Below, one piece after another: positions 19,016 to 26,827 of a stretch of DNA of 64,000 nt. The notes under the pieces are model-generated. The model searched no databases. It was not told where the DNA came from and saw only the letters and a program-made list of their open reading frames with translations. Where the stretch lies: positions 1 to 64,000 of the forward strand of contig NZ_JAKGBW010000003.1 in NCBI RefSeq assembly GCF_021556485.1. The letters run 5' to 3'. The stretch is from Oceanobacillus alkalisoli. Lineage in GTDB: Bacteria > Bacillota > Bacilli > Bacillales > Amphibacillaceae. The stretch's first letter is position 1. Every line of letters starts with the position of its first letter. The position numbers and the translations under genes are program-made.

Positions 19016-20164
19016 ATGCGAGCAGTAAAATTATTACCGTTTTTTATACTTATCGTACTTCTGCAGGCTTGTCTGGAAACGAGGCAAATCGAGGAGTCGG
19101 CAATCATCAATACACGTGGGGTGGACCTGATAGATGAAGGGGAAAAACGAATGATTGAAACGACAATCATTCCCTATATTTTTGATCCGCATGCCCCGGA
19201 TATGACAAGTCTGTTGATTGGGAGGGGGCATACGATTAAAGAGGCTCGCATTGAAGCTGAAAAACAATCACCGTACCCATTAGTTCCTGGAAAAATCAGT
19301 ATAGAATTTTACGGAAAAGAGGCAGCTGAATCAGGTATTCTTCCCTTCTTGAACACACTAGTTCGTGATGCAACTGTTTCTGACATCATGCAGCTAGCCG
19401 TAACGAATCAAACTGCAAAGGAACTTCTCGAAGTAGAGCAAGAAAGTGTAAAATTAAATCGGACGGAGTATTTGGAAGACTTAATGAAAAAAGAAGTGAA
19501 AAAGGGTACATTGCCGCGGAATACCTTGGAGTTTTTCACACGATTAGTGCAACAAGTTGGTATTGATCCGATTCTTCCAGTAATAGATGTAGTAAACGGC
19601 AAACCCACACTGACTAGAGCAGCTGTATTTCGAGAAGACCGGTATGTTGGTAGCATATCCATAAAAGAATCATTTATGGCTAATCTTTTGAGACAACGTT
19701 TGGGTGGAGCTCCACTTGATGTAGGTGTACCTCTTGAAAATTATTTGGACGAGATTGCTTATCAAGGAGAAGCGACAGAAATGGAAGATACGATATTTCT
19801 TTCTTTAATGCTTAATACAGGTAAAGGAAAAATAAAAATTGTCGACGCTAGTTCCTTAACGTTTAAGGCAGATATTACGATGAAACTGGAATTATTAGAA
19901 ACCTCGATCCCGATGAATATTAAATCAGAAGATACTTCTCGGAGATTCGAACGTGATATAGAGAAATATTTTGTAAGGGAGTACGAAAAACTATTCGCAA
20001 AACTTCAAGAGGTGAACTCCGATGCATTAGGTCTTGGCAGAAAGTATATTGCTTCAAGAAAAGGAAGTAAAACAACGGACAAGGAATGGATGGAAAAATA
20101 CCAAGATGCCAGTATGGAATTTGATATTGATGTGACAATTATAAACTTTGGAGCGATTGATTAA
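19016..20164 (+). CDS. gerAC: Spore germination lipoprotein C subunit (GerAC family)
   Basis: A 382-residue lipoprotein. The signal peptide MRAVKLLPFFILIVLLQAC places the lipidated cysteine at residue 19. The mature part has the three-domain Ger(x)C layout, with SIIN-type early motif (IINTRGVDLIDEG), FYGKEAAESGILPFLNTLVR and the C-terminal GLGRKY segment. It completes the germinant receptor on the outer face of the spore inner membrane. AAGGAGG precedes the ATG by 8 nt. A strong terminator follows the stop codon. Confidence 0.92.
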   Translation: MRAVKLLPFFILIVLLQACLETRQIEESAIINTRGVDLIDEGEKRMIETTIIPYIFDPHAPDMTSLLIGRGHTIKEARIEAEKQSPYPLVPGKISIEFYGKEAAESGILPFLNTLVRDATVSDIMQLAVTNQTAKELLEVEQESVKLNRTEYLEDLMKKEVKKGTLPRNTLEFFTRLVQQVGIDPILPVIDVVNGKPTLTRAAVFREDRYVGSISIKESFMANLLRQRLGGAPLDVGVPLENYLDEIAYQGEATEMEDTIFLSLMLNTGKGKIKIVDASSLTFKADITMKLELLETSIPMNIKSEDTSRRFERDIEKYFVREYEKLFAKLQEVNSDALGLGRKYIASRKGSKTTDKEWMEKYQDASMEFDIDVTIINFGAID

Positions 20165-20167
20165 TAA

Positions 20168-20213
20168 AACGGACAGGCAAAACCCTAATGGGTTAGCTGT
20201 CCGTCTATTTTTG
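20168..20213 (+). terminator. Terminator of the gerA-type operon
   Basis: ACGGACAG/CTGTCCGT outer stem with an inner AACCC/GGGTT stem, followed by CTATTTTT. It starts 4 bp after the gerAC stop codon. Confidence 0.85.
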
Positions 20214-20309
20214 ATTACAGTGTACGCACTGAAACCGAGCTAACCATTTTCAAAACATGTGACATTTATGAAAACTTTTGCTATGCTAGATTCGAACGAA
20301 TTATTATGA

Positions 20310-20404
20310 AACTACTAGGGGTGCCCTAACTGGGCTGAGAGGAAAGTGTTTTTCCGACTCTTATCGACCTGATCTGGTTAGTGCCAGCGTAGGGAAGTAG
20401 TGAG
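20310..20404 (+). ncRNA. TPP riboswitch (THI element)
   Basis: Closing stem ACTACT (20311-20316)/AGTAGT (20396-20401). Conserved blocks GGGGTGCCC, CTGAGA and the distal GACCTGATCTGG followed by GCCAGCGTAGGGA are all present in order. It lies upstream of thiW-thiD-thiE and is followed by a terminator at 20432-20465, so it should shut off transcription when thiamine pyrophosphate is plentiful. Confidence 0.97.
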
Positions 20405-20431
20405 ATTTATTCTCATAACTATTTTCTTGTG

Positions 20432-20465
20432 AAGCCAGGTCTCATCATGACCTGGCTTTTTTAAT
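20432..20465 (+). terminator. Riboswitch expression-platform terminator
   Basis: AAGCCAGGT, 9-nt loop, ACCTGGCTT, then TTTT. It lies between the TPP aptamer and thiW. A small stem TGAGA/TCTCA at 20401-20415 may take part in the switch. Confidence 0.88.
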
Positions 20466-20501
20466 TGGTTGATTCTCCCCTTCAAGATTGGAGGTCAAAG
20501 G

Positions 20502-20987
20502 ATGAATAAAACACGTCTCATCACAACGATGGCCGTCTTTGTTGCAATTGGAACAATCAGCGCACAATTAATCTGGTTTCCTGCTGGTATTGCCCGTGCT
20601 TATCCGGTCCAGCATGCCATTAATGTCATGGCCGCTGTCACGCTGGGACCCGGTCCAGCAGTCGTGATTGCCTTCATGATTAGTCTATTACGCAATATGC
20701 TCGGGCTTGGAACTTTATTAGCCTTCCCTGGTGCAATGGTCGGCGCTTTTCTTGCAGGGTTCCTGTATAAGAAAACGAAGAAGAAACCACTCGCAGCATT
20801 AGGCGAAGGAATTGGCAGCGGTGTTATCGGTGCGTTGTTTGCAGTACCATTTGCTTATGTGTTTATGAGTTCGTCCGCCGGTGCATTTGCTTTCATTCCC
20901 CCATTCCTTGTAAGCAGTATATCCGGAGCAATTCTAGGACTGCTCGTTGTATCTAAGGTTCATAACAAAGGAATAATCAAAAATTAA
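20502..20987 (+). CDS. thiW: ThiW, thiamine-precursor ECF transporter S component
   Basis: A 161-residue membrane protein with five or six helices and the ThiW hallmarks PVQHAINVMAAVTLGPGPAV and LGLGTLLAFPGAMVGAFLAG. It is the substrate-binding subunit of an energy-coupling-factor transporter believed to import a thiazole precursor of thiamine. The start at 20502 (MNKTRL) has TTGGAGGTC 9 nt upstream; an ATG 11 codons earlier lacks a ribosome site. Controlled by the TPP riboswitch. The energising module (EcfAAT) is encoded elsewhere. Confidence 0.9.
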   Translation: MNKTRLITTMAVFVAIGTISAQLIWFPAGIARAYPVQHAINVMAAVTLGPGPAVVIAFMISLLRNMLGLGTLLAFPGAMVGAFLAGFLYKKTKKKPLAALGEGIGSGVIGALFAVPFAYVFMSSSAGAFAFIPPFLVSSISGAILGLLVVSKVHNKGIIKN

Positions 20988-21030
20988 GCATTATGTTGCT
21001 TGAAAACAAAATGAAAAAGGAGAATAATCA

Positions 21031-21855
21031 ATGAAAAATGTTGCATGTGCTCTAACTATAGCGGGTACGGATCCGAGCGGCGGTGCTGGAATTCACGCCG
21101 ATTTGAAAACATTCCAGGAATTGAAAACTTACGGGATGTCGGTCATCACTTCCATCGTGTCGCAAAATACGACAGGTGTTCAAGCGGTTTCTCATGTCTC
21201 CTTTGATATGATTGAACAGCAATTGGACTCCATCCTCTCCGATATGCCCGTTCATGCCTTTAAAACTGGGATGATTGCCAACCAGGATATGATGGAATTG
21301 ATTTATAAGAAGATTAAACATTTGGATGCACCATTTGTTATGGATCCGGTCATGGTTGCTACAAGCGGTGACACATTGATTGAGCGTAATTCCCGTAATT
21401 ATTTGCGGAAAAATCTGCTTCCGCTTACAACGATTGTAACTCCGAATATCCCGGAAACGGAATATCTAACAGGTGAAAAAATTGAAACAGATGATGACAT
21501 GAAACAAGCAGCGGAAATGCTAGTGCGAAATTTCGGGGCGAAAGCAGCGCTAGTTAAAGGTGGTCACCGCGAAGGCGATGCGGTTGATTTCCTTTATGAT
21601 GGTTCTAAGATTCATCGCTTTTCGGCTCCAAGAATAAATACAAAAAACACGCATGGAACAGGCTGTACTTATGCAGCAGCAATAACTGCTTATTTAAGCC
21701 AAGGCCTTCCTCTTTATGATGCGGTCAACCAGGCGAAAGAATATGTAACACTAGCAATTAAATATTCCTTGGACCTCGGAGCTGGAAGCGGCCCAACCAA
21801 TCATTGGGCACCACGAATTGAAACAAGTAATTTAACGACAAACGAGGTGAAATAA
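21031..21855 (+). CDS. thiD: Hydroxymethylpyrimidine/phosphomethylpyrimidine kinase ThiD
   Basis: A 274-residue ribokinase-fold enzyme that phosphorylates HMP and HMP-P to give HMP-PP for thiamine synthesis. Visible signatures are AGTDPSGGAGIHADLKTFQE at the N-terminus, MDPVMVATSGDTL, VTPNIPE, and the anion-hole NTHGTGCTYAAA near residue 210. AAAAAGGAG precedes the ATG. It is the second gene of the TPP-controlled operon and 2 bp before thiE. Confidence 0.95.
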   Translation: MKNVACALTIAGTDPSGGAGIHADLKTFQELKTYGMSVITSIVSQNTTGVQAVSHVSFDMIEQQLDSILSDMPVHAFKTGMIANQDMMELIYKKIKHLDAPFVMDPVMVATSGDTLIERNSRNYLRKNLLPLTTIVTPNIPETEYLTGEKIETDDDMKQAAEMLVRNFGAKAALVKGGHREGDAVDFLYDGSKIHRFSAPRINTKNTHGTGCTYAAAITAYLSQGLPLYDAVNQAKEYVTLAIKYSLDLGAGSGPTNHWAPRIETSNLTTNEVK

Positions 21856-21857
21856 CG

Positions 21858-22481
21858 ATGTCATCATTTAATCCATCACGATTAAGAAAATATTTCATTA
21901 TGGGAAGTCAAAATGTTGAAGGAAATCCTGTAACTGTTCTAGAGCAAGCGGTGCAAGCTGGAATCACGATTTTTCAATTTCGGGAAAAGGGACCAGGCTC
22001 CCTTTCAGGAGATAGCAAATTGAAGTTAGGAGAAGAATTGCGGACAGTTTGTAGAGTGAATCAAATCCCCTTTATTGTTAATGATGATGTCGCACTAGTG
22101 GATAAATTAGATGCAGACGGGATACATGTAGGGCAAGATGATCAATCGGTGAAAGAATTACGTGAGATGTTTCCTGAGAAAATCATCGGACTATCCGTTT
22201 CCAATCAGAATGAATTAAATAATAGTCCGCTAGAATATGTTAATTATATAGGTGCTGGCCCGGTGTTCCCTACTACAACGAAAGTGGATGCGAAGTCCAC
22301 TGTCGACTTGGATTGGATTCGCTTCTTACGTAAAAAATTCCCTAAGTTTCCGGTAGTAGGAATCGGTGGGATTGACACAACAAATGCGAAGAGAGTATTA
22401 GAAGCTGGAGCTGATGGCGTTTCTTTTATATCCGCTGTAACGAAAGCGGAAAATATTAAAGAAGCTGTGAATAAATTATAA
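21858..22481 (+). CDS. thiE: Thiamine-phosphate synthase ThiE
   Basis: A 207-residue TIM barrel that joins HMP-PP with thiazole phosphate. Conserved segments are FQFREKGPGS, PFIVNDDVALVDKLDADGIH, VGQDDQS, and the phosphate-binding GGIDTTNAKRVLEAGADGVS. The length is normal. Its ribosome site (GAGGTGAAAT) is inside the end of thiD. Together with thiW and thiD it forms a salvage route; thiM, often found between thiW and thiD, is not here. Confidence 0.95.
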   Translation: MSSFNPSRLRKYFIMGSQNVEGNPVTVLEQAVQAGITIFQFREKGPGSLSGDSKLKLGEELRTVCRVNQIPFIVNDDVALVDKLDADGIHVGQDDQSVKELREMFPEKIIGLSVSNQNELNNSPLEYVNYIGAGPVFPTTTKVDAKSTVDLDWIRFLRKKFPKFPVVGIGGIDTTNAKRVLEAGADGVSFISAVTKAENIKEAVNKL

Positions 22482-22513
22482 TGTTCTTCTCACTCATTTT
22501 CTAAAAATGAGAT

Positions 22514-22555
22514 AAAAAATCAGGGATCCTAATAATAATGGAATCCCTGATTTTT
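22514..22555. terminator. Bidirectional terminator between thiE and the oligopeptide operon
   Basis: AAAAATCAGGGATcC, a loop of AATAATAATG, then GgATCCCTGATTTTT. A/T tracts on both sides suit termination of thiE (plus) and of the ABC operon (minus), whose last stop codon is at 22559. Confidence 0.85.
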
Positions 22556-22558
22556 CAT

Positions 22559-23569
22559 CTAACTTTGCACTGCCATTTCACCTGAATGTATCTTCTCAAT
22601 ATGGTGACAAGCTGCGCGGTGACCTTCTTTCATATGATCGAGATTTCTAAGCTCCGGAACTTTCGTACGGCAAATTTCCGTAGCAAATGGACATCTCGTA
22701 TGGAACCGGCAACCTTGTGGCGGATCGATTGGTGAAGGCACGTCGCCTTTTAATACGATACGTTCTTTCTTTTTCTCTGGATCTGGAATCGGAATTGCCG
22801 ATAATAATGCTTTTGTATATGGGTGCTGCGGATTTTCAAATAAAGATTTCTTATCCGCAATTTCCACAATTTTCCCTAAATACATCACGATAATTCGGTC
22901 TGATATATGACGAACCACTCCTAGGTCGTGAGCGATGAACAGATAAGTTAGATTGAATTCTCGCTGCAATCTTCGCAATAAGTTCAGGACTTGCGCTTGG
23001 ATTGATACGTCTAGAGCAGATACCGCTTCATCCGCAATAATTAGCTTCGGATCGACGGATAATGCTCGGGCAATTCCAACTCGCTGCCGCTGGCCGCCAG
23101 AGAATTCGTGGGGGTAACGGTCAATCTGTTCCTTATTAAGTCCGACCGTTTCGATTAATTCGATGGCGCGTTTTCGTTGTTCACTTCTTGGAACAACTTT
23201 CTGGATCTGCATAGCTTCCATTAAAATTTGACCAACTGTTTGTCTTGGGTTTAGAGATGCGTATGGATCTTGGAAAATAACTTGCAGGTCCTTACGTTTT
23301 TCTCTCATTTCACGCTTATTTAATGCTAGAAGATCTTCTCCTTCAAAATGGATTTCACCATCTGTTGGTTCTTCCAAACGTAAAATCGCCCTTCCAGTTG
23401 TAGACTTTCCACAACCGGATTCTCCAACGACACTTAATGTCTCCCCTTCATAAATTTCGAAGGTTATATCATCAACTGCTTTTACATGGTTTACCGTTCT
23501 TCCAAGGAAACCACCTTTTACAGGGAAATACTGTTTTAAATTATTTACCTTAAGTAGTTCTTTCTTCAT
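22559..23569 (-). CDS. Oligopeptide ABC transporter ATP-binding protein (OppF/AppF/DppF type)
   Basis: A 336-residue ATPase: Walker A GESGCGKSTTGRAIL, signature SGGQRQRVGIARAL, Walker B LIIADEAVSALD, and the C-terminal cysteine-rich oligopeptide-ATPase motif (GCRFHTRCPFATEIC) found in OppD/OppF-type subunits. It overlaps the OppD-like gene by 20 bp and is the last of four genes on this strand. With the permeases and the other ATPase it powers peptide uptake. Exact substrate class (oligopeptide, dipeptide or glutathione-like) is not resolvable. Confidence 0.92.
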   Translation of the reverse strand: MKKELLKVNNLKQYFPVKGGFLGRTVNHVKAVDDITFEIYEGETLSVVGESGCGKSTTGRAILRLEEPTDGEIHFEGEDLLALNKREMREKRKDLQVIFQDPYASLNPRQTVGQILMEAMQIQKVVPRSEQRKRAIELIETVGLNKEQIDRYPHEFSGGQRQRVGIARALSVDPKLIIADEAVSALDVSIQAQVLNLLRRLQREFNLTYLFIAHDLGVVRHISDRIIVMYLGKIVEIADKKSLFENPQHPYTKALLSAIPIPDPEKKKERIVLKGDVPSPIDPPQGCRFHTRCPFATEICRTKVPELRNLDHMKEGHRAACHHIEKIHSGEMAVQS

Positions 23570-24572
23570 TTCTTACACTCACCTCCGGATCTCCGTCCCA
23601 GCGGTCACTGTAAATCCAGCAACGTACTTCAGAGCCGTCTTCTTTCCGATCAAGCTCAGGAAGTTCTGTTACACATAGCTCCGTAGCAAACGGGCATCTA
23701 GGCGCAAAACGGCAGCCCTTTGGCATATTCCGAACGCTTGGGACATTTCCTTTAATCGGTTCAAGCTCATCAACATCCACATCATGCCGCGGCATCGAAT
23801 TCAACAAACCAACTGTATAAGGATGTTTTGGATTTTTAAATAATTCTTTCACTTCCTGATATTCAACAACCTGTCCACCATACATTACCGCTACATAGTC
23901 ACATGTTTCTGCAACTACACCTAAGTCATGGGTAATCATAATTACGGACATGCCAAGCTCTTCCTGCAGATCATTGATCAGGTCAAGAATTTGCGCCTGA
24001 ATGGTAACGTCGAGTGCTGTTGTTGGTTCGTCAGCAATCAGAAGCTTCGGATTACAAGCAAGTGCCATCGCAATCATTACCCGCTGACGCATTCCCCCAG
24101 ATAATTCATGCGGATATTGCTTCATCCGTTGTTTTGGGGACGGGATTCCAACTAATTCCAGAAGTTCAACAACCCGCTTGTCTCCTTCTTTCTTATCCAT
24201 GCCTTGGTGTACTTTCAATGCTTCATATATTTGTTTTCCAATCGTATATACAGGATTCAAAGAAGTCATTGGCTCTTGGAATATCATTGAAATATCATTT
24301 CCTCTGATATCACGGATTTCTCTTTCACTTAGCTTCGTGAGATCTTTTCCATTGAAGAGGATTTCTCCTCCGACAACTTTACCATTTTTGGCAATCAGAC
24401 GGAGAATGGAAAGAGCAGTGATACTCTTACCTGAACCGGATTCTCCAACAATCCCTAAGGTCTTACCCTTAGGCAATTCGAAGGAAACACCATCAACTGC
24501 TTTTATTTCAAAGTCTTCATCAAAGAAGGAGGTTCTTAAATCGCTCACTTCTAATATGATTTCTTCTTTCAT
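23550..24572 (-). CDS. Oligopeptide ABC transporter ATP-binding protein (OppD/AppD/DppD type)
   Basis: About 340 residues with Walker A GESGSGKSITALSILRL, signature SGGMRQRVMIAMALA, Walker B LLIADEPTTALD, and the C-terminal motif GCRFAPRCPFATELC. The first ATG in the frame is a GTG at 24581; AAAGAGGTGG sits 8 nt before the ATG at 24570-24572, which is preferred. It lies 29 bp after the OppB-like permease gene and pairs with the OppF-like ATPase as a heterodimer. Confidence 0.92.
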   Translation of the reverse strand: MKEEIILEVSDLRTSFFDEDFEIKAVDGVSFELPKGKTLGIVGESGSGKSITALSILRLIAKNGKVVGGEILFNGKDLTKLSEREIRDIRGNDISMIFQEPMTSLNPVYTIGKQIYEALKVHQGMDKKEGDKRVVELLELVGIPSPKQRMKQYPHELSGGMRQRVMIAMALACNPKLLIADEPTTALDVTIQAQILDLINDLQEELGMSVIMITHDLGVVAETCDYVAVMYGGQVVEYQEVKELFKNPKHPYTVGLLNSMPRHDVDVDELEPIKGNVPSVRNMPKGCRFAPRCPFATELCVTELPELDRKEDGSEVRCWIYSDRWDGDPEVSVRNEERTT

Positions 24573-24601
24573 GTTTTCCACCTCTTTCTTAAATCAGTAG
24601 T

Positions 24602-25522
24602 CTAATCCATATCGATTCGTTTATTTAGGAACTTATACGAAATATCGACAAGCAGATTAATAAACACGAAGACTACCGCAATAACTAGTATTCCTGCCTG
24701 GACGACCGGAAAATCGCGTGCAAGAATTCGGTCGACAATCAATTTACCCATCCCATTAATAGAGAACACCGATTCCGTAAGAACCGCACCTGCCAGCAAA
24801 CCACCGAACTGTAGTCCAATAACCGTTACAACTGGAATAAGTGCGTTTTTAAGAGCGTGGCGGTAAGTAATAACTCGTTCTTTCAACCCTTTCGCTCTTG
24901 CGGTACGGATATAATCCTGGGAAATGACATCGAGCATACTGGAACGTGTCATTCTCGCAATTACAGCTGCTCCCGATGTACCTAGTGTGATGACCGGTAA
25001 TAAAATCTGCGAAGCGGAACCCCAACCGGTAGGCGGGAACCATCCCAGATTAATGGAGAACCATTGCATTAACATTAAACCAAGCCAGAAGTTCGGCATT
25101 GACAAACCGAAAAGCGCGATAAGCATCACGCTGACATCCGCCCAAGAATATTGTCTGACGGCAGATATAATACCAGCTGCCATCCCGAATACAATACTGA
25201 ATATCATACTATAGATCGCCAACTCTAAGGTGACCCAAAACTTCGGCCAAAGTTCCGTACTCACTGGCAAACTCGTTCTCCATGAGTTACCAAAGTCGAA
25301 TGTTGCTGCATCTTTCACGAAATGAAAGAACTGTACTGGTATTGGTTCATCCAATCCAAGTCTTTTTTCTATTTGTGCAACTGTTTCAGGTGTTGCACTT
25401 TCCCCCGCAATGATTTGCGCCGGGTTACCTGGTGTCAAATGCATAAGGGAAAACACGATAATCGTTACCCCTAGTAAAACTGGTATCAGTTGTAATAATC
25501 GACGTACGATAAATTTTACCAT
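24602..25522 (-). CDS. Oligopeptide ABC transporter permease (OppB/DppB type)
   Basis: A 306-residue inner-membrane permease with six helices. The N-terminus IVRRLLQLIPVLLGVTIIVF, the PGNPA segment and the EAA loop (DYIRTARAKGLKERVI..HALKNAL) are typical of the DppB family. GGGAGGT precedes the ATG. It lies 15 bp downstream of the OppC-like gene; permease order C then B is less common than B then C. Confidence 0.92.
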   Translation of the reverse strand: MVKFIVRRLLQLIPVLLGVTIIVFSLMHLTPGNPAQIIAGESATPETVAQIEKRLGLDEPIPVQFFHFVKDAATFDFGNSWRTSLPVSTELWPKFWVTLELAIYSMIFSIVFGMAAGIISAVRQYSWADVSVMLIALFGLSMPNFWLGLMLMQWFSINLGWFPPTGWGSASQILLPVITLGTSGAAVIARMTRSSMLDVISQDYIRTARAKGLKERVITYRHALKNALIPVVTVIGLQFGGLLAGAVLTESVFSINGMGKLIVDRILARDFPVVQAGILVIAVVFVFINLLVDISYKFLNKRIDMD

Positions 25523-25537
25523 GATTACTTACCTCCC

Positions 25538-26443
25538 TTACTTCATTTTCGGATCTAAAGCGTCTCGTAATCCGTCTCCAAATACGTTAAACGCTAGAAC
25601 AATAAGCATAATAAAAAGCCCTGGGAAAAATGCGATATGTCCCGCATCCCAAATAAAGTCACGTCCATCACTTAATAATGCTCCCAGCTCTGGAGAAGGC
25701 GGCTGTTCACCTAAACCAAGGAAGGAGAGCCCACTGGCTGATAGTACAGCACTTGCGATGAAAACACTGCCTTGCACGATAATCGGCGATAAAATGTTAG
25801 GGAGAATATGTAGGCTGATAATCCGAATGTCTGATGCTCCTAACGCCTTCATCGCGTCAATATACTCGAGGTTTTTAACCGAGAGCGTCGAACCTCTGAC
25901 AATTCTGGCAAATGTTGGAACTGCGAACAACGCGATGGCAATAATAACGTTCTGTCTGCTTGCACCAAGAATACTAATTAAAGCTAATGCTAACAGAATA
26001 CCTGGGAAAGCTAGGAGAATATCCATAAAACGCATAATAATTGTATCAATTCTTCCACCGTAATAACCGGAAATAATACCCAATAAAATGCCAACAATTC
26101 CGCCTAAAATAGTTGAAGCAACACCAATTATCATCGTAATGCCTAAACCATGAATAATTCTAGTGAAAATATCTCTTCCATGGTGATCGGTGCCAAACCA
26201 ATGTTCTGCAGATGGACCTTCTAATTTCACAGCGTAATCTACTTGGCTGGGATCTGTTGTTGTGATATAAGGTCCAACGATGGCAACAATAATAAGAAAT
26301 AAAATCAAGTATCCCCCAATTAATGCCGTTTTGTTCTTTGCAAGCCGCTTGTAAAATTCCTTAAAATTATTCCAAAAGAGCGAGCCTTTCGTTGATTGCT
26401 CAGCTAGATACTCTTTGTCTTGTTGTGATTGCTGACTGGACAT
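25538..26443 (-). CDS. Oligopeptide ABC transporter permease (OppC/DppC type)
   Basis: A 301-residue permease with a ~40-residue cytoplasmic N-terminal tail, six helices, the conserved HWFGTDHHGRDIFTRIIHG segment and EAA loop (EYIDAMKALGASDIRII..HILPNIL). The C-terminus LAFNVFGDGLRDALDPKMK is diagnostic of the DppC/OppC class. AAAGGAGG precedes the ATG. It is the first gene of the four-gene minus-strand operon and diverges from the binding-protein gene across 384 bp. Confidence 0.92.
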   Translation of the reverse strand: MSSQQSQQDKEYLAEQSTKGSLFWNNFKEFYKRLAKNKTALIGGYLILFLIIVAIVGPYITTTDPSQVDYAVKLEGPSAEHWFGTDHHGRDIFTRIIHGLGITMIIGVASTILGGIVGILLGIISGYYGGRIDTIIMRFMDILLAFPGILLALALISILGASRQNVIIAIALFAVPTFARIVRGSTLSVKNLEYIDAMKALGASDIRIISLHILPNILSPIIVQGSVFIASAVLSASGLSFLGLGEQPPSPELGALLSDGRDFIWDAGHIAFFPGLFIMLIVLAFNVFGDGLRDALDPKMK

Positions 26444-26588
26444 TCAAAAACCTCCTTTGTTACATGTTAATGTTTCACAATAAAAAAATTCTGACATGTA
26501 AAACACTAGTGTCCTTCTCCGACTTACTACTTACAATCAAACATTCAATTACTAGTTTTCAGACATTATAATTTTCGTATTCCTCACG

Positions 26589-26790
26589 ATAATTTTCCTG
26601 GTAAAGGAAAATTATGAAAATCCACTCCCCTTTTCTATCTATTAATCTTACATATAGGATTATCACCATAAAAATAAGTATAAGATAAATTTTATTTTAA
26701 GTAAACAATTACTATGCAGAAGAAGTATAAACTTGCTTTTTATCAAAAAATATTCTAATATTAGAAAAGAATTATGCGAGTTTGCATAAT
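26589..26790. promoter_or_regulatory. Three inverted repeats in the divergent peptide-transporter intergenic region
   Basis: ATAATTTTCC-N7-GGAAAATTAT (26589-26615) is a perfect 10-bp inverted repeat whose half-sites resemble those of CodY boxes (AATTTTC/GAAAATT) but with wider spacing. TTCTAATATTAGAA (26753-26766) is a perfect 14-bp palindrome. ATTATGC-N6-GCATAAT (26771-26790) is a 7-bp hairpin. All lie in 26444-26827 between the permease operon and the binding-protein gene, so they are candidate operators. Confidence 0.45.
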
Positions 26791-26827
26791 TTAGGAAACA
26801 TAAATATTTTAAGGGGGTATTAAGAGT

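Noticed and set aside
25410-26063. 217-codon plus-strand ORF opposite the peptide permeases
   Set aside because: It overlaps conserved permease genes on the other strand and matches no family; a shadow frame.
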